Source: Anaerocolumna sp.
GTDB lineage: Bacteria > Bacillota > Clostridia > Lachnospirales > Lachnospiraceae
DNA: 64,000 bases
Reading direction: 5' to 3'
NCBI GenBank assembly: GCA_029256725.1
Contig: JAQSXJ010000003.1
Span: 29,689 to 93,688, forward strand
Positions 58,125 through 64,000 of this stretch are shown piece by piece. Each line of letters begins with the position of its first letter. The stretch's first letter is position 1. A model generated the notes under the pieces. It saw only the letters and a program-made list of their open reading frames with translations. It was not told the origin of the DNA and did not search any database. The translations under genes and the position numbers were made by a program.

Positions 58125-59174
58125 ATGAAGAAGCGCTTATGGGGAAGAGCTTTGAGTTTTATCCTTGGTTTAATGGTACTGGTGTCTGGGACAGGATGTG
58201 AAAAACGAACAGAGAGAGACATTCGGCCTGAAAAGGATGATAAAATCGTGGTCGGGTTTTCTCTTGGAACCTTGATGGAGGACAGATGGATCAGGGACAG
58301 AGATATCTTCATTTCAAAAGCAGAGCAGGAAGGTATCGAAGTAATCGTAAATAATGCCAACAAGGATTCTGACCTGCAGTATGAACAGGTTAAGACCATG
58401 TTAAGCCAGGGAATAGACGTACTTGTAATCGCACCAAATGACAGCGTCTCAGAGGCAAAATGTGTAAAAGCTGCCAAAGAGGAGAAAGTACCGGTAATCT
58501 CCTATGACAGACTGGTCTCAAACAGCAATGTAGATGTCTATATATCCTTTGATAACCACCAGGTGGGGCAGATTATGGCTGAGTATCTTACAGAGAATGT
58601 TCCAAAAGGCGGGTATATTATTCTTGGTGGTTCTGAAAATGACAGTAACAGCAAGATGCTTTATGAGGGTGCCATGTCTGTATTGCAATCTTTTATTGAT
58701 AAGGGTGATATTGAAATTCTTGATCAGACCTGGATTGATGGCTGGATCAGAGAAAGTGCTTATGATTTTATGAGAGAAGAGCTGAAAAGCTATAAAGATA
58801 AAGTAAAAGCTATAATCTGCGGTAATGATTCCCTGGCTTGGGGAGCCATTGATGCTCTGTCTGAGGCGCAGATAGCGGAGCAGGTGCAGGTTACCGGTCA
58901 GGATGCAGATTTGGTTGCCTGCCAGAGAATCGTTACAGGGAAACAGGCGCTTACCGTTTATAAACCCATTAAGGATTTGGTGGAGAAAACTGTTGAGGTC
59001 TGCATTGCTCTTAAGAATGGTGATGAGATTCAGAGTGACGGTTATATAAATGATGGGAATTATAAAGTTCCTTACATTTATATTGGTGTTCAGGCTGTTA
59101 CGAAGGATAATATTGATGAAACGGTTATTAAAGATGGGTTTCATTTGTATGAGGATGTTTATCAGACAGAATAA
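58125..59174 (+). CDS. Xylose-binding-like (XylF type) lipoprotein
   Basis: 349 residues. Signal with lipobox VLVSGTGC and strong AAGGAGGAGG ribosome binding site. Peripla_BP_4 fold: IVVGFSLGTLMEDRWIRDRD, IDVLVIAPND, KVPVISYDRL, GYIILGGSENDSNSKMLYEG and GQDADLVACQRIVTGKQALT, which together resemble XylF-type proteins. It follows the regulator by 17 bp and is in the same operon as the first binding protein, kinase and regulator. No ATPase or permease adjoins, so either it senses or it serves a distant transporter. Confidence 0.87.
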   Translation: MKKRLWGRALSFILGLMVLVSGTGCEKRTERDIRPEKDDKIVVGFSLGTLMEDRWIRDRDIFISKAEQEGIEVIVNNANKDSDLQYEQVKTMLSQGIDVLVIAPNDSVSEAKCVKAAKEEKVPVISYDRLVSNSNVDVYISFDNHQVGQIMAEYLTENVPKGGYIILGGSENDSNSKMLYEGAMSVLQSFIDKGDIEILDQTWIDGWIRESAYDFMREELKSYKDKVKAIICGNDSLAWGAIDALSEAQIAEQVQVTGQDADLVACQRIVTGKQALTVYKPIKDLVEKTVEVCIALKNGDEIQSDGYINDGNYKVPYIYIGVQAVTKDNIDETVIKDGFHLYEDVYQTE

Positions 59175-59230
59175 ACAGTGGGATAGTACCAATTATTTTG
59201 GGTTAAAAATAATAGGTTGTGGCAGCGGAC

Positions 59231-59462
59231 GATGATTTAAAGCTCTGTTTATTCATTTTGTTATTCGAGAACCCATATTCCACTAAAGCGGCAGAAGCTG
59301 TTCATAGCAGGTACAACAGTGCCAAACTCGCTGCTGCTTTGTGGTCGCGGTAGGTTTTTGCGCTCAGACAGTGGCACTGTTGTACCTTTTCACAGTTTCT
59401 GCCGCTTAAGTGTCATATGGAACCTCTCAATACAAAATTCATAAACAGAGCATTAAATCATC
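59231..59462. mobile_element. 232-bp near-perfect palindrome (MITE-like or cruciform element)
   Basis: Arms of about 94 and 91 bases, beginning GATGATTTAAAGCTCTGTTT and (reverse complement) GATGATTTAATGCTCTGTTT, pair over nearly their whole length. This includes perfect GGTACAACAGTGCCA/TGGCACTGTTGTACC and AAGCGGCAGAAGCTGT with one mismatch. The loop is about 47 bases. No ORF. Could be a miniature mobile element or a very large transcript hairpin ending the sensor operon. Confidence 0.65.
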
Positions 59463-59469
59463 TGATTAC

Positions 59470-59586
59470 ATGTTATATGTAACTCTGGCTATAAATCTTG
59501 TTTTAAAGGAGCTTGGCGTTTATAAGGAAAAAGATAAAGATGAATTTGATAGTATTAATTTATATAAGTTTAGAAGAATGGATTAG
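59470..59586 (+). pseudogene. Possible 3' remnant of a broken gene
   Basis: A 38-codon open frame (TLAINLVLKELGVYKEKDKD, ending YKFRRMD and stop) reads like the C-terminus of a soluble protein but has no ribosome binding site. It begins at the edge of the 232-bp palindrome. It may be what is left of a gene interrupted there. Low confidence. Confidence 0.25.
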
Positions 59587-59681
59587 TAATAATCCTATGA
59601 TTTGTCATCTTAGATTCATTTCTGGCAAGTTTAATTTTTTCTGTGTGTAATAGTGGTGCATTTAAGCTTATGTATTGATGG

Positions 59682-59711
59682 TTGTGATATTATTTGGTAA
59701 TGTGCTATAAT
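59682..59711 (+). promoter_or_regulatory. Candidate promoter of the response regulator gene
   Basis: TTGTGA, 18-bp spacer, TATAAT, about 40 bp before the start at 59752. Confidence 0.5.
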
Positions 59712-59751
59712 TTTTAAGATTTGTAATTGGTAATTTTGGGAGGATACATAG

Positions 59752-60441
59752 ATGGCACATATTTTAGTGGTTGAGGACGATGCGGATATCAACAGGATTT
59801 TGTGCAGATATCTTGAGAAAGAGAATTATGAGACGACGGCTGCTTTTTCGGGATCGGAAGCGAAGCTTCTGCTGTCGGTAAAGACCTTTGACTTAATTCT
59901 TCTGGATTTGATGCTTCCAGGTATGAATGGAGAGGAGCTGGTTGCTGATATCAGAAAATCTTCTTTTATTCCTATTATGATTATTTCGGCTAAGAGTGCC
60001 TTGGAAGATAGAGTGAAGTTGTTAAAATCGGGTGCAGATGATTATCTTGTAAAACCTTTTGAGAGGGAGGAGGTTCTTGCCAGGGTAGATGCTCTTCTTA
60101 GACGGAGCAGAGATTTTGCGGTTAAAATTCCAGGTAATAATGAGATTTCTTTTAAACAGCTGACGATGAGACCTGTTTCAAGGGAAGTCCTTGTGAAGGG
60201 AAATCTTATTGGGCTTACTTCTCATGAATACGAGATTCTAAATTTGTTATTAAAGTATCCGGAACGAGTTTTTACGAAAGAGCAGCTTTATCAGGATATC
60301 TGGAAGAGTGGTTATTATGGTGAGGATAATACCATTAATGTCCACATTAGTAACATACGTAAAAAAATCAAAGACTTTGATGAGGATTCTTATATTAAAA
60401 CCGTTTGGGGGATTGGATTTAAGTTGGATACTGCTTTATAG
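59752..60441 (+). CDS. OmpR-family response regulator
   Basis: 229 residues. Receiver with ILVVEDDADINRIL, phospho-Asp in FDLILLDLMLPGMNG, Thr/Ser in IMIISAKSA and Lys in DDYLVKPFE. C-terminal winged helix with LTSHEYEILNLLLKYPERVF and DNTINVHISNIRKKI. First gene of a four-gene cassette with an ABC exporter and a kinase, the common layout for sensing and pumping antimicrobial peptides (BceRSAB/LanFEG-like). It is separated from the ABC genes by 145 bp that carry their own control sequence. Confidence 0.92.
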   Translation: MAHILVVEDDADINRILCRYLEKENYETTAAFSGSEAKLLLSVKTFDLILLDLMLPGMNGEELVADIRKSSFIPIMIISAKSALEDRVKLLKSGADDYLVKPFEREEVLARVDALLRRSRDFAVKIPGNNEISFKQLTMRPVSREVLVKGNLIGLTSHEYEILNLLLKYPERVFTKEQLYQDIWKSGYYGEDNTINVHISNIRKKIKDFDEDSYIKTVWGIGFKLDTAL

Positions 60442-60502
60442 GTAAAGAATTTCACTATTTTTATCTTTATACTTTCTTTAAACTTTTTTAAGTACTTGTT
60501 TA

Positions 60503-60523
60503 AATCAGATAAGTATACTGATT
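60503..60523 (+). promoter_or_regulatory. Small palindrome upstream of the ABC exporter genes
   Basis: AATCAG-ATAAGTATA-CTGATT, flanked by GTTTAAAT and AGTTTAAA motifs, about 65 bp before the ABC gene. A plausible binding site for the response regulator. Confidence 0.35.
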
Positions 60524-60586
60524 ACTGTAAACAGGATAGTTTAAATTGAAAGAATTAAGAGAGAAAGAATAGAGAGGAGCAGTAAC

Positions 60587-61510
60587 GTGCAGGAAATAAT
60601 ATTAGCAACAAGAAATCTTACGAAAAAATACAATAATATATCTGCAGTAAGTGGCATCAATCTGGAAGTTAAGCAGGGTCAGATTTACGGACTTGTAGGA
60701 AAGAATGGCGCAGGTAAGACCACCTTACTTCGTATGATTACAGGGCAGTCTTATGCAACAGAAGGAGAAATGGTACTGTTTGGTGCAAATACAGAAGCAG
60801 ATTTATGCAAGGGAAGGAAAAGAATCGGTGCGATTATCGAAACCCCAAGTTTCTATTCCTATATGTCAGGAAAAGATAATCTGGAATATTATCGTATTCA
60901 AAGAGGTATTCCCGGCAAACAATGTGTTGTGGAAGCTTTAGAGGAAGTTGGTCTTACAGAGGCTGCCAATAAGAAATATAAGAGTTATTCCTTAGGTATG
61001 AAACAGAGGCTGGGGCTTGCCTTAGCACTTATGAACAGACCGGAGCTACTCTTACTGGATGAGCCTATTAATGGTCTGGACCCTTTTGGTATCGTTGAAA
61101 TCCGTAAGCTGCTTTTTAAACTGAATCAGGAAAAGAATATTACGATATTAATATCCAGTCATATATTAAGTGAATTATCAAATCTTGTTAATTATTATGG
61201 TTTTATTGATAAAGGAAAATTAATTAAGCAGCTCTCTGCAGAAGATTTGTCAAAAGAATGCAATAAGTATATTGAACTTAAAGTTGACAATGTAGAGCGG
61301 ATGACTGCCCTCTTAGAAACGAAATTAAATTGCCACTCCTACAAGTTAACACCGGAGTATGCTATTCATATTTATGAGTATCTCGATCAACCAAAAAAGA
61401 TTAGTGAACTGGCTGTTACAAACGGCATTGGCCTTCAGTCCATGATGATGAAGGAGATCAATCTTGAGAATTATTTTATACAGTTGGTGGGAGGAGAAAG
61501 TAATGATTAG
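60587..61510 (+). CDS. ABC transporter ATP-binding protein (antimicrobial-peptide exporter type)
   Basis: 307 residues from GTG (GAGAGGAGCAG upstream). Single ABC domain: Walker A GLVGKNGAGKTTLLRM, Q-loop IETPSFYSYMSG, signature YSLGMKQRLGLALALM, Walker B LLLLDEPINGLDP, and H-loop SSHILSE. The C-terminal ~90-residue extension matches the bacitracin/lantibiotic ABC group. It overlaps the permease gene by 8 bp. Confidence 0.92.
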   Translation: MQEIILATRNLTKKYNNISAVSGINLEVKQGQIYGLVGKNGAGKTTLLRMITGQSYATEGEMVLFGANTEADLCKGRKRIGAIIETPSFYSYMSGKDNLEYYRIQRGIPGKQCVVEALEEVGLTEAANKKYKSYSLGMKQRLGLALALMNRPELLLLDEPINGLDPFGIVEIRKLLFKLNQEKNITILISSHILSELSNLVNYYGFIDKGKLIKQLSAEDLSKECNKYIELKVDNVERMTALLETKLNCHSYKLTPEYAIHIYEYLDQPKKISELAVTNGIGLQSMMMKEINLENYFIQLVGGESND

Positions 61511-62282
61511 TTATATCAAAAGTGAATATTACCGTATTTTTCGTAATAAATGGACATATCTTTTCATTTTAATATGCTCTGCATTATTAGTCAGTGCCAA
61601 TGTGGTATTGGCAGTAGTAAACGCTTCAGAGGAAAACTTTCCTTATGCTACTACAAAGTTCGCATTAAGTATGTTCTACAGTAATTTTCCTATAGTGTTT
61701 ATCTTATGTATAGCAATAACAGCCCTTGTTTTTGGAAATGAACATAATAACCATACCATGAAGAACAGTGTGTCCTATGGTATTTCCAGAGGTAACATAT
61801 TTTTGGGGAAATTTATTGTTGAAGTGGTATATTCCATCCTGGCGTTCGTGATTATTGGAGCCATTGATATTGGTACAGCGTACCTGCTCCTTGAAAATTC
61901 CGGAGTGGACCATATGTTTCTTCTGCTTAGAGCCTGTGCGGCAGCTTTGCCATTATTCATAGTTGCCATAGCAATTACAAACAGCTTTTTATTTACCATT
62001 GAAAGTACAGGAGCAAGCAATGCAGCATCTGTAGGATTACTCTTGGCTTTGCCGCTGGTGTGCAATATGTTAGGAATGAAGTTTACTTTTTTTCTGGAAC
62101 TGGCAAAGCTTCTTCCCTGGAATATGATTTACTATATGGGATTTGACATGGAGAAATTTCAACTTACTCTTTTGTGGGGAGGAAATAACGGTTATGGGTA
62201 CTACTGGTTAATAGCTTGCGTTGAGGTTGTTATTGTATCTGTAATCGGATTTGTAATTTTTAAAAAGAAAGAAATTAAGTAA
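61503..62282 (+). CDS. ABC-2 type permease
   Basis: About 259 residues from ATG 61503 (GGGAGGAGAAAG upstream); the track start at 61464 lies in the ATPase gene. Six membrane helices, from WTYLFILICSALLVSANVVL to VVIVSVIGFVIFKKKEIK. Membrane half of the exporter with the preceding ATPase. Confidence 0.88.
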   Translation: MISYIKSEYYRIFRNKWTYLFILICSALLVSANVVLAVVNASEENFPYATTKFALSMFYSNFPIVFILCIAITALVFGNEHNNHTMKNSVSYGISRGNIFLGKFIVEVVYSILAFVIIGAIDIGTAYLLLENSGVDHMFLLLRACAAALPLFIVAIAITNSFLFTIESTGASNAASVGLLLALPLVCNMLGMKFTFFLELAKLLPWNMIYYMGFDMEKFQLTLLWGGNNGYGYYWLIACVEVVIVSVIGFVIFKKKEIK

Positions 62283-62302
62283 CAGAGAGGGAGGTAAGCA
62301 TA

Positions 62303-63202
62303 ATGAATTATCTTATCATAGTTCTGGTATTCATCATAATTGTTCTTGTTGCTTACCTTTTCTTACTGTTTAAAGCTTTATCCGATGCAGCAGATCAAAT
62401 GGATGAGATTGAGAAGAACCCTGAGAGAAACAGACAGTTAAAAGGAATTCCAACGATTCCAAGACTTGAAAAGCTGTTCGTTAGAATCAACACCATATAT
62501 ACAGCAAGGCAGAAGGAAAGAATAACCTATCAGATTAATGAAACGAAAATACGGCAAGAGATTGAGAACATCTCCCATGACTTACGGACGCCACTTACTT
62601 CAATTCTGGGTTATCTGGACCTGGTTCAGGACAGTACTTCCATAAAAGAACAAGAAGAGTATCTTGGGATTATCAGAAATAGAGCTCGGATGTTACAGGG
62701 ATTTATAGAGAATTTTTATGAAATCTCACGTTTGGAGGCTAATGATTATCCACTGGAACCGGAGGTTATAAAAGTCAAAGGAATGCTTACAGATACCGTA
62801 ATAGCTTATTATCATGAATTTGAGAAGAAACACATGGAGGTATCTATTGAGCTTTCGGAGAGGGAGACTTCTATAATCGCTGACAGGATTCAGTTTGGAA
62901 GAGTGTTAAATAATCTTATACAGAATGCTTTAAAATATGCAGATGATAAATTCATACTGAAACAGTTTGTCAGAGAGAATCGTTGTGTTATAAAGTTTAT
63001 AAATGATAAGAATAAACTGACAGAAAATGAGTTAAGGTATATATTTGAGCGTTTTTATACTGGGGATCAGTCACGGAGCAATCAAAGTACGGGTTTGGGA
63101 TTGACCATAACAAAGATTCTGGTTGAGAAGATGAAAGGAACCATTGAAGCCAGATTTGAAGGAGAGTATTTTGTGGTGGAGCTTAGCTGGCTTATAAAAT
63201 GA
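62303..63202 (+). CDS. Sensor histidine kinase, intramembrane-sensing type
   Basis: 299 residues. A single N-terminal membrane helix (LIIVLVFIIIVLVAYLFLLF) and almost no extracellular loop. Dimerisation/phosphoacceptor box ENISHDLRTPLTSILGYLDL with the phospho-His. ATPase domain: N-box LNNLIQNALKYAD, F-box FERFYTGDQS, G-box STGLGLTITKILVEKM. With no sensor domain, it probably reads the flux of the adjacent exporter, as in Bce-type systems. Confidence 0.9.
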   Translation: MNYLIIVLVFIIIVLVAYLFLLFKALSDAADQMDEIEKNPERNRQLKGIPTIPRLEKLFVRINTIYTARQKERITYQINETKIRQEIENISHDLRTPLTSILGYLDLVQDSTSIKEQEEYLGIIRNRARMLQGFIENFYEISRLEANDYPLEPEVIKVKGMLTDTVIAYYHEFEKKHMEVSIELSERETSIIADRIQFGRVLNNLIQNALKYADDKFILKQFVRENRCVIKFINDKNKLTENELRYIFERFYTGDQSRSNQSTGLGLTITKILVEKMKGTIEARFEGEYFVVELSWLIK

Positions 63203-63295
63203 TAGATTAATCGAAAACAAACTGTCAGCCCAGTTTCTTATTTCGTGTAAACTTGCTTTACAGAATACTCCATTTTGAGCTTAATGACATACACA

Positions 63296-63353
63296 AAGTC
63301 CATGAAACACTGTCAAGGCAAGGGTTCAGCCTTTACTGTGGTTCATGGATTTT
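63296..63353. repeat. R4 palindromic repeat, copy b
   Basis: AAAGTCCATGAA and TTCATGGATTTT pair, continued inward by CAC/GTG, GT/AC and AAGGC/GCCTT with single mismatches between blocks; the loop is AAGGGTTCA. It covers the stop codon of the small minus-strand gene and may terminate it. Confidence 0.55.
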
Positions 63354-63445
63354 ATAAAATTATTTATTTGTTCAAGTGCCTGATCTAGCTTATTCTGAAC
63401 CTCATTTAAGTAAATTTTTTCATCAGTTTCTTTGGGATCAAACAT
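63326..63445 (-). CDS. Small 39-residue protein, too short for the ORF track
   Basis: Reading the minus strand from ATG 63445: MFDPKETDEKIYLNEVQNKL, then DQALEQINNFIKSMNHSKG and TGA. An AAGGAGAG ribosome binding site lies upstream. The sequence is acidic and amphipathic-helical. No known family is assigned. The good ribosome binding site and protein-like composition support it as real. Its 3' end lies inside the R4 palindrome. Confidence 0.55.
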   Translation of the reverse strand: MFDPKETDEKIYLNEVQNKLDQALEQINNFIKSMNHSKG

Positions 63446-63622
63446 ATATGCTCTCCTTATGATTTCACTTAATTACAGATTCAGTATAGAAGTAAATTCA
63501 AAAAATACTAGACTTTTAAGGGGTATGTTATTCTATAAATAAGATGCGCCCCGAAATAGAAGGCGTTTTTTGTATGTTTATACATAAAATTAGAAACCTT
63601 ATGAATATAAGTTTATGAAATA

Positions 63623-63663
63623 ACTCATTTCATCATTATTTTAGTTGAATGAGTGTTTTTTTG
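63623..63663 (+). terminator. Possible terminator
   Basis: ACTCATT and AATGAGT (7 bp) across an 18-base loop, followed by GTTTTTTTG. Confidence 0.45.
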
Positions 63664-63714
63664 CGTAAGCTATGTCTGTAAAAGATGTTAATTCTAATAA
63701 CTCTAATATTACTA

Positions 63715-63830
63715 AATTCTAATTCTTGCAATTGCTAAATTCTTGCAATTACTAAATTCTTGCAATTACTAAATTCTTGTTATTATTAAATTCTTGTTAT
63801 TACTCAATTTTTGCTATTACTTATGCATGC
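63715..63830 (+). repeat. 17-bp tandem repeat
   Basis: About six to seven units of AAATTCTTGCAATTACT and variants (TTGTTATTATT, TTGCTATTACT), drifting toward the right edge. AT-rich microsatellite-like DNA in a gap. Confidence 0.75.
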
Positions 63831-63897
63831 TATTACTTATTCATGCCTTAATGCACATTTTAAGAATATTATGTATTAAGTTTACTGTAGATTATGT

Positions 63898-64000
63898 TTA
63901 TTTTGAACGCAAAAAATAGTGCTCTCCTTCATATGCATTGCCTTCACAGAAGTCAATTTTTAATAATGTATTCCGCCTTTCAACAGCTTGAGGTATTGCC
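63898..64000 (-). CDS. 3' end of a protein-coding gene, unidentified
   Basis: On the minus strand an open frame enters from the right edge and ends at TAA (63898-63900). The visible 33 residues include AIPQAVERRNTLLKIDFCEG and end EHYFLRSK. The composition looks like a real soluble protein, but the fragment is too short to name. Confidence 0.45.
   Translation of the reverse strand, partial: AIPQAVERRNTLLKIDFCEGNAYEGEHYFLRSK

Larger units (their letters stand above)
63446..63897. other. AT-rich gap with terminator and tandem repeat
   Basis: No supported ORF. It holds the hairpin at 63623 and the 17-bp tandem repeat at 63715, each listed separately; the rest shows nothing specific. Confidence 0.5.

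Noticed and set aside
59231-59462. Integron attC or phage attachment site
   Set aside because: No integrase, no gene cassettes and no attC core sites; the pairing is far more complete than in attC.
1-64000. tRNA, rRNA or complete insertion sequence
   Set aside because: No tRNA-like arm sequences, rRNA segments or transposase ORFs were recognised when reading both strands.

Overview
The window looks like a chromosomal segment of an anaerobic, plant-polysaccharide-fermenting member of the Lachnospiraceae (the Lachnoclostridium/Anaerocolumna type). This is an inference. It rests on the low-GC Firmicutes codon use and strong AGGAGG-type ribosome binding sites, the YesM/YesN-type two-component systems, and a fucose/rhamnose microcompartment locus of the kind described in Clostridium phytofermentans. 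No transposase, phage gene, rRNA or tRNA was seen.

Region 1 (1-10.9 kb): the 5' end of a sugar isomerase-like gene on the minus strand, an AraC regulator, a minus-strand YesM/YesN sensor pair, and a divergent four-gene sugar ABC transporter (double ATPase, two permeases, binding lipoprotein) of the RhaT/P/Q/S or RbsA/C/B type. A small anchored protein of unknown function follows.

Region 2 (11.1-26.3 kb): one long operon for a B12-independent fucose/rhamnose bacterial microcompartment (GRM5/GRP class). A clear sigma-A promoter flanked by two copies of a ~27-bp direct repeat starts it and a strong hairpin terminator ends it. Gene order: class II fuculose/rhamnulose-phosphate aldolase, GlcG/HbpS-domain protein, CoA-acylating aldehyde dehydrogenase, zinc alcohol dehydrogenase, four BMC-H shell genes, PduL, BMC-P, PduS-like flavo/iron-sulfur protein, PduT-like BMC-T, DeoR regulator, glycyl-radical 1,2-propanediol dehydratase, its radical-SAM activase, PduU/EutS-like shell protein, PduV/EutP-like GTPase. 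The logic is sugar phosphate to lactaldehyde plus DHAP, lactaldehyde to 1,2-propanediol, propanediol to propionaldehyde, then dismutation to propanol and propionyl-phosphate inside the shell. Several cargo enzymes carry the amphipathic helix expected of encapsulation peptides.

Region 3 (26.4-29.6 kb): ZIP metal transporter, AraC regulator, CE4-like deacetylase, and a small membrane protein.

Region 4 (29.6-48.5 kb): a beta-mannan utilisation locus. It holds a GH26 mannanase lipoprotein preceded by a 28-bp minisatellite, a very large solute-binding protein with carbohydrate-binding-like N-terminal modules, two permease pairs, NHL-repeat, YIP1 and DUF5696 proteins, a triple-repeat lipoprotein, a second binding lipoprotein, and a GH130 mannoside phosphorylase. 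No ATPase is encoded here, so a shared MsmK-type ATPase is implied.

Region 5 (48.5-64 kb): a promoter-driven ArsR/DUF2087 pair, patatin-like phospholipase, ferredoxin-type aldo/keto reductase, a low-complexity KDSKSSSN-repeat protein, a sensor module of two sugar-binding proteins around a YesM/YesN pair with no transporter, and a response regulator / ABC exporter / histidine kinase cassette.

The least-explained feature of the window is a set of short structured repeats lying in the gaps. At least four families appear, each with two to four copies: R1 (hairpin element ending in a GGGAG ribosome binding site), R2 (54-nt hairpin with compensatory base changes), R3 (inverted repeat around a TAGCGGAT core) and R4 (palindrome ending in CATGGATTTTA). 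There is also a 232-bp near-perfect palindrome and a MITE-like element. Several R1 and R2 copies lie immediately before start codons of microcompartment and regulator genes and supply the ribosome binding site.
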